Positions 9,659 to 18,559 of a stretch of DNA of 40,004 bases are shown here, piece after piece. Both the position numbers and the translations under genes were made by a program. The stretch is from NCBI GenBank assembly GCA_030536855.1, contig JAUNPK010000016.1, forward strand, positions 27,775 to 67,778. Direction: 5' to 3'. The notes beneath the pieces are model-generated. The model made no database searches. It saw nothing but the letters and a program-made list of their open reading frames with translations, and was not told where the DNA came from. The first letter of the stretch is position 1. The number at the start of each line of letters is the position of its first letter. The stretch comes from Eubacteriales bacterium (GTDB lineage Bacteria; Bacillota; Clostridia; Lachnospirales; Lachnospiraceae).

Positions 9659-10864
9659 TCAGTCAAAGTACCCGATATATTTAATCCTATCTTTATCATC
9701 AGGGAAGATGTGGTTGTACAAATCCACAAAATAGTCATCTGTCATGCTGGCAATGTAGTCCACAACCAACTGATTTGGTTCCGTCTTCTCATAATCCGGA
9801 ACATTTATGCCGTACCTGTCATTGTCCTTTACAAGTTTAACATGGTGCTTATACAAGTAAGAATCTGTATTATGTTCCTTCGCATCTTTCAGGAATGTGT
9901 AATACAATCTTTCCATCATTGGCTTAACGCTTTCCTTGTACATATTGTTAATATCAGCATTTCCATATATTTGCATACCATTCTCTTTCTTTGCTTTTAC
10001 GAGAGTGTCAAAATGTTCCTCATCCATAGAAAGATATGGTTTACCGTAACTATTTTCTATAATATTCACCACAAGATTGTTAATTATCTCACTGTTGCTC
10101 GTTCCGATTGAACCGGTTGTAAATGTATCATTATTACTCAGGATTCCCAACTTCATTGCATCCTGTCTGTCTTTTCCCAGGTATGCTATTATATCGCATA
10201 TTCTCATTACACAGCCTTCAAGAGTACAAGGCACCAGTTTTTTTATGTTGCTCTGGTCAACAAAACAGCTTTCTACTCTTTTGTCAAATTCCTCAAAACT
10301 ATTCAGTCGTGAAGGCCTGTATTCCTGCTGTTCCATTTCCCCATTGTGGCATATTATTCCATCAAGGGTCTGAAGGCTTATGTTCCAGTGAGTCATCTGA
10401 TCCAACACCCTGACACTGTGGACATTATGATTAAAGTACCGTCCTGTTTCAGCGTGATAAATCTCGCTTAGCTGTCTTTCCCCTTCATGCCCGAAAGGAG
10501 TATGTCCTATATCATGTCCCAGAGAAATTGCCTCTATAAGATCAATATTAAGATTCAAAGCTTTTCCTATATTTCTGGCAATTCTTGAAACCAGCTGTAC
10601 ATGATATGAACGTCTGCTTATATCATCATTTTTATAAAATGAAAAAACTTGGGTCTTATCAGCATACCTGTTGTAATATGGCACATTCATAATCTTTTCG
10701 ATGTCTCTTACAAAGGAGGGTCTCCACAGGTTAGCCTTATCTCTCTCCGGATTTCTTCTTATAACATCCTCATCCCTGAATGCATAGGGATTTATCCTGT
10801 TATTTTTCCTGTCCTCCGTTATTCTTTCCTGTATTTCTGGTGATAATTTATGGTAATTTGCCAT
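9659..10864 (-). CDS. dGTPase-like HD-domain dNTP triphosphohydrolase
   Basis: A 401-residue HD-superfamily protein of the deoxyguanosinetriphosphate triphosphohydrolase family, which hydrolyses dNTPs to nucleosides and tripolyphosphate. Metal ligands are visible: His88 (SRRSYHVQLVSRIARNIG), His117-Asp118 in LGHDIGHTPFGHEGER, and a late Asp in CDIIAYLGKDRQD. N-terminal NLWRPSFVRDIEKI and RYADKTQVF also fit the family. ATG 10864 has AAAGG at eight bases; the ATG two codons earlier is only two bases from it. It heads the long minus-strand run. The region just upstream is occupied by the 204-bp inverted repeat, so its promoter must lie in or beyond that element or in the 30 bases between. Confidence 0.88.
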   Translation of the reverse strand: MANYHKLSPEIQERITEDRKNNRINPYAFRDEDVIRRNPERDKANLWRPSFVRDIEKIMNVPYYNRYADKTQVFSFYKNDDISRRSYHVQLVSRIARNIGKALNLNIDLIEAISLGHDIGHTPFGHEGERQLSEIYHAETGRYFNHNVHSVRVLDQMTHWNISLQTLDGIICHNGEMEQQEYRPSRLNSFEEFDKRVESCFVDQSNIKKLVPCTLEGCVMRICDIIAYLGKDRQDAMKLGILSNNDTFTTGSIGTSNSEIINNLVVNIIENSYGKPYLSMDEEHFDTLVKAKKENGMQIYGNADINNMYKESVKPMMERLYYTFLKDAKEHNTDSYLYKHHVKLVKDNDRYGINVPDYEKTEPNQLVVDYIASMTDDYFVDLYNHIFPDDKDRIKYIGYFD

Positions 10865-10892
10865 ATACATTTCCTTTCATTGCCTTTTGTAT

Positions 10893-11096
10893 TAGATGTT
10901 TGTGAAACTCTTTATACTGTACGTTGTGAAAATATACTATATTACCGCCAGGCACGCTCTCGCTGCTTGCTGCTCACAGCGGTGCATAAGCGGCTAAAGT
11001 ACAGCCGCTAAGCACCGGCGGCAGCAAAGCACCTGGCTTGCAATATAGTATATTTTCACAACTGCTCAGTAATATAAAGAGTTTCACAAACATCTA
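10893..11096. repeat. 204-bp inverted-repeat element with GC-rich core (MITE-like or structured RNA)
   Basis: Outer arms 10893-10916 and 11073-11096 are perfect 24-base inverted repeats (TAGATGTTTGTGAAAC at the left tip). After short unpaired stretches, inner arms 10924-10943 and 11042-11061 are perfect 20-base inverted repeats. The roughly 95-base core is GC-rich, unlike the AT-rich surroundings, and continues to pair imperfectly (GCCAGG with CCTGGC, GCGGTGC with GCACCGG) up to a terminal stem AGCGGCT/AGCCGCT. Both ends are TA, which could be part of the repeat or a TA target duplication as made by IS630/mariner-type transposases. It contains no open frame. It ends six bases past the methylase stop codon and about 29 bases before the dNTPase start. 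Confidence 0.85.
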
Positions 11097-11101
11097 CATT
11101 T

Positions 11102-12262
11102 TTATATGCTTAAAAGTATTGATATCAGATTTGAATACCCATATATTTTCTTACTGCAAAAGAATTCTCTGTACACTTCAAAATTATAATAAGAATGCTC
11201 AAATTGTCTTGAGTAAAGATGGGCAAGATCTACGCGCCGTTCAAATGTAAGTTTCCCGTCATTTAAATAGCGGTCTGCTATCTCCATTATTTTCAATGCA
11301 ATATATCCCACCGCAGCATTTTTCCCCTTCAGAAGAAGGTTGTAGTCATATACGGCATCAAGAAAATACCTGTAAATATAGTACATCAATAACTGCTCAT
11401 ATTCAAATTCTTTATCTTCCATGAAGCTGTTGAATTCCTTGAAGATTTCCTTCAATTTTTCATTAGATTTAATGCTATTGAAAAATTCCTTAACCTCTCT
11501 GCAGTATATATTCCAATCCGGGTTAATTACTTCCATACCTTTGAATGTATTGAAGAATTTTGGAATATTGAAACATTTTTTGGGATTGTAGTATTTTGCC
11601 TTAAGCTTTTTTATCTTGTCGTCCCTATACTCGCAACTTGCATATCTCCTGCTTACATTAATAATCAAGTCATCTCTTTCCTTATCAAGGTAACCCTGAA
11701 TGTCCTTACAAAAAGATAGAAGAAGAACAATTCGTTCCCTGATAGAATAGCCTCTGTCTGAGACTATTTCATAAGCAATATTTCTGGCAGTTTTTAACTG
11801 GGTATAGGTAAGAGGATCTATGTCATTGTAACTGCTTATCTTTTCATCGCTTTCTACCTGATTAAATGTAAGATTGTCTCTGTAGCTGAACATCAACTCT
11901 CCCGCTGTTTTACAAGACGGAGCAATTCCAATTTCCCTGATGTTACCATACTCATTAATAAAACGAGGAAATTCATCACAGGTGTCACACAACTTATCTT
12001 CTCCCAACGCAATGTACAAATCGCAGAGATTCTTATCATTAAGGAAAGGGCATCTTCCGTCATTAAGGGTAAATGTGCATCCTCCATCCTCTGAAGGCAC
12101 CATCACACTCTTAAGTCTTTTTCCAAAATCTCCCGTTACACTTTTATAATATCTGTAGGATTTCTCATCCACATCCACGTCCCAGCCTGCACAGCATGTA
12201 TCCGTGCATTCTCCCGCTATACACTTGAAATCCTTATAATAATCCGGCGTTACTGTAATCAT
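11102..12262 (-). CDS. fliB: Flagellin lysine N-methylase family protein (FliB-like)
   Basis: A 386-residue protein of the FliB family, radical-type/cysteine-cluster enzymes that methylate lysines of flagellin. Diagnostic cysteines cluster at the N-terminus: CIAGECTDTCCAGWDV, then CTFTLNDGRCPFL, LCDLY and LCDTCDEFPRF. The C-terminal half is helical and poorly conserved. ATG 12262 is preferred because GGAGG stands five bases upstream and the ATG four codons earlier overlaps that site. No flagellar genes are nearby, so the substrate is inferred from the family; some members act on other proteins. A GGGGTC palindrome lies about 45 bases upstream, in its leader region. Confidence 0.82.
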   Translation of the reverse strand: MITVTPDYYKDFKCIAGECTDTCCAGWDVDVDEKSYRYYKSVTGDFGKRLKSVMVPSEDGGCTFTLNDGRCPFLNDKNLCDLYIALGEDKLCDTCDEFPRFINEYGNIREIGIAPSCKTAGELMFSYRDNLTFNQVESDEKISSYNDIDPLTYTQLKTARNIAYEIVSDRGYSIRERIVLLLSFCKDIQGYLDKERDDLIINVSRRYASCEYRDDKIKKLKAKYYNPKKCFNIPKFFNTFKGMEVINPDWNIYCREVKEFFNSIKSNEKLKEIFKEFNSFMEDKEFEYEQLLMYYIYRYFLDAVYDYNLLLKGKNAAVGYIALKIMEIADRYLNDGKLTFERRVDLAHLYSRQFEHSYYNFEVYREFFCSKKIYGYSNLISILLSI

Positions 12263-12285
12263 ACTATCCTCCATTCCGCAGGCAC

Positions 12286-12353
12286 TTTATAAAAAATTAA
12301 TGGAAATTTTATAAAAATTTATTGGGGTCTGACCCCATTAAATTTTTATAAAA
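12286..12353. repeat. GGGGTC palindrome, variant copy with a single centre
   Basis: The centre GGGGTCTGACCCC (12324-12336) is flanked on both sides by the arm TTTTATAAAAATTTA, making a 23-base inverted repeat (12307-12353) with one mismatch and a one-base centre. A decayed further arm, TTTATAAAAAATTAATGG, precedes it at 12286-12303. Compared with the three other copies (15460, 23897, 31460), the order of parts is inside-out: one GGGGTC palindrome between two AT arms rather than two GGGGTC palindromes around paired AT arms. It lies between a terminator hairpin and the FliB-like gene. Confidence 0.85.
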
Positions 12354-12359
12354 TAAATT

Positions 12360-12387
12360 CTGCCACCGGAGTTTTCTCCATGATGGC
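12360..12387 (-). terminator. Intrinsic terminator of the small membrane protein gene
   Basis: On the minus strand the sequence CTGCCATCATGGAG, loop AAAA, CTCCGGTGGCAG folds into a stem (CTGCCA/TGGCAG and GGAG/CTCC with a small bulge), followed by the T-rich AATTTATTTTA. It begins ten bases after the stop codon at 12398. Confidence 0.65.
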
Positions 12388-12397
12388 AGAAGTAATT

Positions 12398-12955
12398 CTA
12401 ATATCTCTTATACTGGTTATTATCATTCTTTTTATCCTTATGCTGTTTAACCAGAGATATAACTGATGTAATCGTCAATCCCAGGAAAATCACAACAGAA
12501 AGCATGTAAGTGTAAAATAAATATGGATTGTCTATTAAAAATCCACTTATTTTCATGGAATAAACCTCATCAAGGGTTAATTGAAATCCAATACTGGACA
12601 AATCTTCCGGAACCTTCGCCAATCCAATGTACACCATCTGTACAATTGCCGGAAATGATGCAAAGGCATCCATCATTGCCACTCCTATTGCCACTGTTCT
12701 GATAATGACTCCATTCTTTTTTTCACCTTTTCTTAAAAGAATGCTAAACACCATAGCTACAACCATAAGGACCACAAAAAACATGTAACTTTCTGCCATT
12801 GCAAAAATCTGTGTAAACAGGGTATCCCCGTCCATTAATTCATAATTAGCAAGCGTCCTTAAAAAATTTATAGCAAGTCTCACTCCTATAAAAAATGCCA
12901 ATATAATAACTGTTCTAAACACAATATTGAGTATTCCAAAATCTTTCTTAGTCAT
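12398..12955 (-). CDS. Small multi-pass membrane protein of unknown function (DUF2975-like layout)
   Basis: A 185-residue protein with four hydrophobic segments (about 10-30, 50-75, 82-110, 146-168) and a short Lys-rich cytoplasmic tail. The layout, four helices with a long loop between helices three and four, resembles the DUF2975 family, but I cannot confirm this from motifs. ATG 12955 is preceded by AGAGGAA. It is divergent from the amino-acid ABC importer and ends in its own terminator. Function unknown. Confidence 0.7.
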   Translation of the reverse strand: MTKKDFGILNIVFRTVIILAFFIGVRLAINFLRTLANYELMDGDTLFTQIFAMAESYMFFVVLMVVAMVFSILLRKGEKKNGVIIRTVAIGVAMMDAFASFPAIVQMVYIGLAKVPEDLSSIGFQLTLDEVYSMKISGFLIDNPYLFYTYMLSVVIFLGLTITSVISLVKQHKDKKNDNNQYKRY

Positions 12956-13086
12956 AAATCAATTCCTCTGTCAAATTAACCTAACTTCTTAATTTTACAA
13001 TATTTTAAAATATTTTCAATAATAATTTAGAAAATAAAGATATGCTAAGAAACTGCAACAAATAGGAAATCAATCCACATTTTTAA

Positions 13087-13116
13087 TTGAAATAAACACA
13101 AATGTATGTATATAAT
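13087..13116 (+). promoter_or_regulatory. Promoter of the amino-acid ABC importer
   Basis: TTGAAA (13087-13092) and TATAAT (13111-13116) are 18 bases apart on the plus strand, 77 bases before the importer start. The -10 is a perfect consensus. Transcription would start near 13123. Confidence 0.6.
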
Positions 13117-13193
13117 TGTTGAGATTGCAAAATGTCAATTATTATCTTGCATTTAACAACATATAAACAACTCAGAAAGGATAAATTTAAGAC

Positions 13194-14720
13194 ATGAAAA
13201 AACACTACTCTATAAAACAATTCTTTACACTGTGTCTTATAACGGTAATAGGGCTTTCCTGTGCACTGCTTCTTGGCGGTTGCGGAAATAAATCCCTAAA
13301 GAACACTGTATTTGGTGTGGATGACCTTCCGGGAAAGACTCTTGGTGTTCAATTAGGAACAACCGGCGACATCTATGTTTCTGATTACGAGACAGATGGT
13401 TCCGGCACAGTTGTGGAAAGATACAACAAGGGAAATGATGCCATCCAGGCATTAAAACAGGGAAAGGTTGATGCCGTTGTTATTGATGAACAGCCGGCTA
13501 AATCTTTTGTAAGTGCAAACAGCGAATTAAAGATTCTTGAAGAGGAATTTACCACAGAGGATTATGCTATATGTATTTCAAAAAATAATTCATCTCTCAC
13601 AGCATCTGTAAATGAAGCCATTAACAAACTCTTGGCAGATGGTACTATTGAGGCGATTATCAACAACTATATAGGTGAAAATGCAAGTCACGAATCTTAT
13701 GTATCTAAAAATACATCCAAGACAAACGGCACTCTCACAATTGCTCTTAATGCTTATTTCGAGCCTTATGAATATTATAATGGTGGTAAAATTGTTGGTA
13801 TTGATGTTGATATTGCCAATGCTATCGGCGATTATCTTGGTATGAACATCTCTATTGAGGATATGGAATTTGATTCTATTATCACAGCTGTTTCATCCGG
13901 AAAAGCTGATATGGGTATTTCAGGAATGACTGTTACGGAAGAACGACTGAAAAACATTGATTTTTCTATTCCATACACTACCTCAAGTCAGGTTATCATT
14001 GTCCGGGATGACGACGCAGCAACATCTTCCATGTCATTTGTTGAGAAATTCAAGACTGATTTTATCAAGGATGGAAGATATAATTATCTTCTCACAGGTT
14101 TAAGAAACACTCTTATAATTGCTTTATTTGCCGCAATTATAGGTATTATTCTCGGTTTCCTCATTGCTGTGGTTCGTTCAAATCATGACAAGACCGGTCA
14201 TATGAAAATACTTAATTTCATTTGTAACATTTATCTTACTGTAATACGTGGAACACCAACTATGGTACAACTCCTGATTATATACTATGTAATCTTTAGT
14301 TCTGTTTCAATCAATAAGATTATTGTTGCCATTTTGGCTTTCGGTATCAATTCCGGAGCTTATGTTGCTGAAATTTTCCGTTCAGGTATTATGTCAATTG
14401 ACAACGGACAGTTTGAAGCCGCACGAAGCCTTGGTCTTAACTACAGGCAGACAATGATTACTGTTATACTTCCTCAGGCATTTAAAAATGTATTACCTGC
14501 CCTTGCCAACGAGTTTATCGTCTTACTTAAAGAGACATCTATCAGTGGTTACATAGGTCTTAACGATCTTACCCGTGGCGGTGATATTATACGAAGTATA
14601 ACATATGATCCAATGCTTCCACTTTTCGGTGTGGCAATTATATATCTTGTACTTGTTATGATTCTTTCGGGACTTGTAAAGAAATTGGAAAGGAGATTAA
14701 GAAGCAATGAACGACACTAA
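13194..14720 (+). CDS. Amino-acid ABC importer: lipoprotein binding domain with swapped lobes fused to permease
   Basis: A 508-residue lipoprotein-permease. The signal peptide ends in LLGGC, lipidated at Cys30. Residues about 40-160 match the second lobe of a family 3 solute-binding protein ([51 protein letters not shown]). Residues about 178-253 match the first lobe ([51 protein letters not shown]), ending at the crossover strand QVIIV. The order is thus the reverse of a normal binding protein. A HisM-type permease follows (about 300-500), with RGTPTMVQL and the EAA loop [13 protein letters not shown]. It overlaps its ATPase gene by 14 bases. Polar or basic amino acids are the likely cargo. 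GAAAGG precedes the start at a slightly long spacing. Confidence 0.9.
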   Translation: MKKHYSIKQFFTLCLITVIGLSCALLLGGCGNKSLKNTVFGVDDLPGKTLGVQLGTTGDIYVSDYETDGSGTVVERYNKGNDAIQALKQGKVDAVVIDEQPAKSFVSANSELKILEEEFTTEDYAICISKNNSSLTASVNEAINKLLADGTIEAIINNYIGENASHESYVSKNTSKTNGTLTIALNAYFEPYEYYNGGKIVGIDVDIANAIGDYLGMNISIEDMEFDSIITAVSSGKADMGISGMTVTEERLKNIDFSIPYTTSSQVIIVRDDDAATSSMSFVEKFKTDFIKDGRYNYLLTGLRNTLIIALFAAIIGIILGFLIAVVRSNHDKTGHMKILNFICNIYLTVIRGTPTMVQLLIIYYVIFSSVSINKIIVAILAFGINSGAYVAEIFRSGIMSIDNGQFEAARSLGLNYRQTMITVILPQAFKNVLPALANEFIVLLKETSISGYIGLNDLTRGGDIIRSITYDPMLPLFGVAIIYLVLVMILSGLVKKLERRLRSNERH

Positions 14721-15447
14721 TATAATTCTTGAAGTTAAAAACCTAAAGAAATCTTTCGGTAATCATCTGGTTTTGAACAACATAAATACCACTGTAAGAA
14801 AAGGTGAAGTAATAGCAATTATCGGTCCATCAGGATGCGGTAAATCCACATTTTTAAGATCACTAAATATGTTGGAAACACCAACAGAGGGACAAATTAT
14901 CTATGAGGGCACAGACCTCACTGATAAAAATGTTGATATAAATAAATTAAGACAACATATCGGTATGGTTTTCCAGCATTTTAATCTTTTTCCTAATATG
15001 ACTATTAAGAAAAATATAACTATGGCACCGGTTAAGCTGGGACTTATGTCAGAAGCTGATGCTAATAAAAAAGCTGATGAACTCCTGGCAAGAATAGGGC
15101 TTTCAGACAAGGCAGATTCTTATCCTGATATGTTATCAGGTGGTCAGAAACAGCGGGTTGCCATTGCAAGAGCACTGGCTATGAATCCTGATATTATGTT
15201 ATTTGATGAACCAACATCCGCTCTTGATCCTGAAATGGTAGGTGAAGTTCTAAGTATCATGAAAGAACTAGCTTCATCAGGTATGACTATGATTGTGGTA
15301 ACACATGAAATGGGATTTGCCAAGGAAGTTGCAACCAGATGCATGTTCTTCAATAACGGTGTAATTGATGAAGAAAATGAACCAAAAGAATTTTTTGAAA
15401 ATCCTAAAAGCGCAAGACTTAAGGAATTCTTATCTAAAGTTCTGTAA
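14707..15447 (+). CDS. Amino-acid ABC importer ATPase (GlnQ/HisP family)
   Basis: A 246-residue ATPase of polar amino-acid uptake, with Walker [11 protein letters not shown]-loop FQHFNLFPN, signature LSGGQKQR, Walker [13 protein letters not shown] and H-loop VTHEMGFA. The motifs FNLFPNMT and [16 protein letters not shown] are typical of GlnQ. Its start lies inside the end of the permease frame, with AAAGGAG upstream, so translation is coupled. Transcription probably ends at the GGGGTC inverted repeat 12 bases after its stop. Confidence 0.93.
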   Translation: MNDTNIILEVKNLKKSFGNHLVLNNINTTVRKGEVIAIIGPSGCGKSTFLRSLNMLETPTEGQIIYEGTDLTDKNVDINKLRQHIGMVFQHFNLFPNMTIKKNITMAPVKLGLMSEADANKKADELLARIGLSDKADSYPDMLSGGQKQRVAIARALAMNPDIMLFDEPTSALDPEMVGEVLSIMKELASSGMTMIVVTHEMGFAKEVATRCMFFNNGVIDEENEPKEFFENPKSARLKEFLSKVL

Positions 15448-15459
15448 TATGAAATAGGA

Positions 15460-15533
15460 GGGGTCAGACCCCATAAAATTTTTATAAACTTTTTCTCCAA
15501 AAAAGTTTATAAAAATTTTATGGGGTCTGACCC
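15460..15533. repeat. GGGGTC double palindrome, copy 2
   Basis: GGGGTCAGACCCC (15460-15472), the arm ATAAAATTTTTATAAAC, a loop of about 15 bases, the complementary arm and GGGGTCTGACCC (15522-15533) form one long hairpin of about 29 paired bases; each GGGGTC block is also a palindrome by itself. It fills the gap between two converging genes, 12 bases after the ATPase stop and four bases from the MFS stop, so it can serve as a two-way terminator. Confidence 0.9.
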
Positions 15534-15537
15534 TGTT

Positions 15538-16686
15538 TTATCCCTTCTTAAGGTTTACGGCCGCCAGCACCAGCATTCCCACTGCATTAAAGCTAAGTAC
15601 AAGCATTGCTGCCGTCATACCTGTATAATCAGCCACAGTTCCCACAATCTGAGGAGTTACAATTCCTCCAACTGCTGCCAGCGCAAGAAGCATAGACATT
15701 CCGGTTGTGGAGCCGCTTACTGCTTTTCCTGCACATGAAATACATGTTGGATAAATTCCTGCAAAAAAGAAACCAAGCCCTGCTATAGCTATAGTAATCA
15801 CTGCAAGATTCTCAGTAGCTGTCAACATAAAGAAAAATACAGCAGTTGCAATACAATAAGCCATTACGAGTTTTCTCTTGTCCACAATTGTTGAAAGTCT
15901 TGCTGTTAATAATCTTCCTATCATTACCATAATCCATGTTATGGACACAAGATTAGTGGCATAAGCATCACTCATGATTCCCATTCCCTTGAAATATGTA
16001 ACAAACCATCCATTTACACAGTTCTCAAGTCCAAGATATAAAAGAAGTAAAAATCCGCAAATATAAAATGAAGAATTCTTATAAAACTTCTTACTTTCTG
16101 TATTTGTTCCTTTTTTAGAATCCTTAGGCCAGTTATAGTCCATTATCATAGAAGCATACCCTGCCACTGCAAGGGCAGAGGCAACTACCATGGTATATAC
16201 TATAGCTTTCCAGTTAAGTCCGGCTCCAATATAAAGGGACGTAAGAAAAGGTGCTAAAAATGCTCCCACCGCAAAAGTCATATGAAGAAGATTCAATGAT
16301 GCAGGTTTTCCATTTGAATTATCATTCACAATAGCATTGTTAATAATACTTACCGAACCTCTTCCAATACCTGCAAAGATAAAAGCTCCATATATTACCG
16401 GAACAGGCGGTACAAATGTAATTACTAAAAATGAAACAGGAACTAAAGATGACATTATCACTGTTGCTGCTTTTCTTCCGATTTTGCTTACAATCAGAGG
16501 ATTAATAAAACTTGCCATCAGATTTCCTATTGCATAGGCTGATAAAAAACTTCCTGCAATACTATAGTTTATATTGGCCTCTTCAATCAAATATGGAAGT
16601 ATAGCTCCAACCAAGAGCACCACTGCTCCACTTACAAAAAAGGCAAAATAACATGGCGCCATTAATCTGAATTTATTTTTGTTCAT
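15538..16686 (-). CDS. Major facilitator superfamily transporter
   Basis: A 382-residue MFS permease with about twelve hydrophobic segments in two halves, separated by a charged loop (DYNWPKDSKKGTNTESKK, about 189-206). The loop after helix two has SKIGRKAAT, a variant of the MFS signature. Length and sequence resemble sugar-type (FucP/NarK-like) MFS members, but substrate cannot be decided. It starts at ATG 16686, 36 bases behind lgt, and ends four bases from the GGGGTC double palindrome. Confidence 0.85.
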   Translation of the reverse strand: MNKNKFRLMAPCYFAFFVSGAVVLLVGAILPYLIEEANINYSIAGSFLSAYAIGNLMASFINPLIVSKIGRKAATVIMSSLVPVSFLVITFVPPVPVIYGAFIFAGIGRGSVSIINNAIVNDNSNGKPASLNLLHMTFAVGAFLAPFLTSLYIGAGLNWKAIVYTMVVASALAVAGYASMIMDYNWPKDSKKGTNTESKKFYKNSSFYICGFLLLLYLGLENCVNGWFVTYFKGMGIMSDAYATNLVSITWIMVMIGRLLTARLSTIVDKRKLVMAYCIATAVFFFMLTATENLAVITIAIAGLGFFFAGIYPTCISCAGKAVSGSTTGMSMLLALAAVGGIVTPQIVGTVADYTGMTAAMLVLSFNAVGMLVLAAVNLKKG

Positions 16687-16722
16687 CTCTGATAATAACC
16701 TTTCAAAATCCTTACGTATCTT

Positions 16723-17592
16723 CTACTCTTCACTATTCTCTTCGTTGCTCTCATTGCTACACTCTTCACTGCGGATTTCTTCCACTGTCTTAAGCTTAAC
16801 AACTTTTCTTGTTAACACCATTACAACTATACCGAATACAACTACAATCAAGGAAATGAACTGGGATGTTGAAAAAATACCAATTTCGCCTCTGTAATCA
16901 TTTCTTAAGAATTCAATGAGAAACCTTCCTATTCCATATATGAAAATATAGATGCATCCTATATCTCCCGGATATAAATGCTTAACATTATCCTCCCCGG
17001 CTTTAATTCTATTCTTCGCAACTGTATAACTGAATTTGGATGCGATAAAAATGAGAATCGCCATATTGAGAAAATCTCCTGCCGACGATATAAGCTGTGT
17101 TGGAATAAGTTTAACTCCCGCAGGTGCATAACATCCTTCCGGAAATACAACACCCCACACTCCATCCGTGGGTCTTCCGTAACAGCATCCTGCCAGAAAA
17201 CATCCTATACGTCCAAAGCCCTGGGCAAGGGCAACTTCCGGCATTACCAGATCAAAATATTCAAGAAACGACAGCTTTTTAATTCTGGTATACAATCCGC
17301 AACATACAGTTCCAATTATAATACCGCCATAAACAACAAATCCTGAAGAACCGATAACTCCCATAGGATCCGCCAGAAAATCCTTGAATTCCACTATAAT
17401 ATATAACAGTTTAGCCCCAAGAAAGCCTGTAACTCCCGCAATGATCGCTAAATCAAGAATTGAATCAGCATTCATTTTCATTTTCTTAGCTCTGAGTTCT
17501 CCCACAATCCAGGCAAGAATAAATCCGATTCCAATCATAAATCCGTATCCGTGAACCTCAAATCCACCTATATGAAACAATTCAGTTTTCAT
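16723..17592 (-). CDS. lgt: Prolipoprotein diacylglyceryl transferase
   Basis: A 289-residue integral membrane enzyme that attaches diacylglycerol to the lipobox cysteine of exported lipoproteins. The family signature region is AQGFGRIGCFLAGCCYGRPTDG, with further matches at the N-terminus (HGYGFMIGIGFILAW) and the late GIGRFLIEFLRND. Seven membrane segments are visible; the C-terminus is an acidic Glu/Ser-rich tail. ATG 17592 follows GGAGG by eight bases. It lies in a minus-strand series behind the YkgJ-like gene (66 bases) and before the MFS gene. Its products would include the lipoprotein importer at 13194. Confidence 0.93.
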   Translation of the reverse strand: MKTELFHIGGFEVHGYGFMIGIGFILAWIVGELRAKKMKMNADSILDLAIIAGVTGFLGAKLLYIIVEFKDFLADPMGVIGSSGFVVYGGIIIGTVCCGLYTRIKKLSFLEYFDLVMPEVALAQGFGRIGCFLAGCCYGRPTDGVWGVVFPEGCYAPAGVKLIPTQLISSAGDFLNMAILIFIASKFSYTVAKNRIKAGEDNVKHLYPGDIGCIYIFIYGIGRFLIEFLRNDYRGEIGIFSTSQFISLIVVVFGIVVMVLTRKVVKLKTVEEIRSEECSNESNEENSEE

Positions 17593-17658
17593 AAACAATT
17601 CCTCCCAAACATTTTCTGTATACTAAAACGATTTCTATAACCAATTATTTTCTATAAT

Positions 17659-18327
17659 CTATATCCCGAACATTTCTCTCGCTTTTATTATCCTGTCCGA
17701 AAACTCCATTCTAAAATTCTCCATTCCGATGTATGGTGTCTGGTAAAATGTCCTTAAATTGTACATATTAAGAATTTTCTTCTGCTCATCATTGAGATTT
17801 TCCATAGATTCCCTAATAGCAGCCATATAACTGTGCCACATAACAACACATTCATTGTATGTAGAAATATCATCTATTCCAATCCATTTTTTCACTTTAA
17901 TCTTGGCCAGTTCTTCCTTATTACATTCCCCTGTCTGAAAAATGTATGAAAATTTTGTTTCATCCTCCCAATATCTTCCCAAAGGAAACATTCTGCATAT
18001 TCCCGGTCTTATACTGTGAATATTGCACAGATTATCTTGTCTTAAAAAATAACAGGCATTATCTTCTTCTCTCATTTTAAGATTAGGAAGGATACACCCA
18101 TCCACAACATTTAACTCCAAAGCACCATTTAGCAATTCTTCAAATGTTGTGTTAAGACCACAAGTAAGCAGGCATACATCATAAGGGTCAAGTATAATCG
18201 TCTTTCCCATTCCTATACAGCATACCTTCTTACATCCCGAACAATTGCAGGTGTCAGTACGCACCATATCATTCTCTTTATACAATTTTCCATCCGAAAT
18301 ATCTTCCAGTCTCACATTTCTTAACAT
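17659..18327 (-). CDS. YkgJ-family cysteine cluster protein
   Basis: A 222-residue protein with the Zn/Fe-chelating YkgJ arrangement: CNCSGCKKVCC near 27-37, then CYFLRQDNLCNIHSIRPGICRMFPLGRYW near 108-136. The C-terminal part is helical. I chose ATG 18327 (MLRNVRLEDISDGKLY) because GGGG lies seven bases upstream and homologous features begin there; the open frame runs 61 codons further into the intergenic region but has no such signal. The biochemical role of this family is unsettled. It is divergent from kdgK and leads the lgt-MFS series. Confidence 0.8.
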   Translation of the reverse strand: MLRNVRLEDISDGKLYKENDMVRTDTCNCSGCKKVCCIGMGKTIILDPYDVCLLTCGLNTTFEELLNGALELNVVDGCILPNLKMREEDNACYFLRQDNLCNIHSIRPGICRMFPLGRYWEDETKFSYIFQTGECNKEELAKIKVKKWIGIDDISTYNECVVMWHSYMAAIRESMENLNDEQKKILNMYNLRTFYQTPYIGMENFRMEFSDRIIKAREMFGI

Positions 18328-18559
18328 ACTGCAACCCCACAATTTCAACGATGCTTTCTTAATAATCTGCAACTGATGACGATTATAACAAAAAAATGTG
18401 AAGTATTCAAAATTTTCTGTTTCTTTTTCCTTTTTTATGATAAAATACGTAAATGTGTATATTAAACAGGAATATATCACCTCTGCTTTGCAGTTTACAA
18501 TCCTGTTCATAACTTAAGAACGGGTCCTGAATTTTTAAATTTAGAATCGAGGTTACATA

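Noticed and set aside
10895-11094. CRISPR or tRNA cluster in the GC-rich intergenic element
   Set aside because: There are no repeated spacer-repeat units and no cloverleaf with tRNA consensus bases; the structure is one nested inverted repeat.
18328-18510. 61-codon N-terminal extension of the YkgJ-like protein
   Set aside because: The stretch is low-complexity and AT-rich, has no ribosome binding site, and the cysteine domain begins right after the internal ATG at 18327 that has one.
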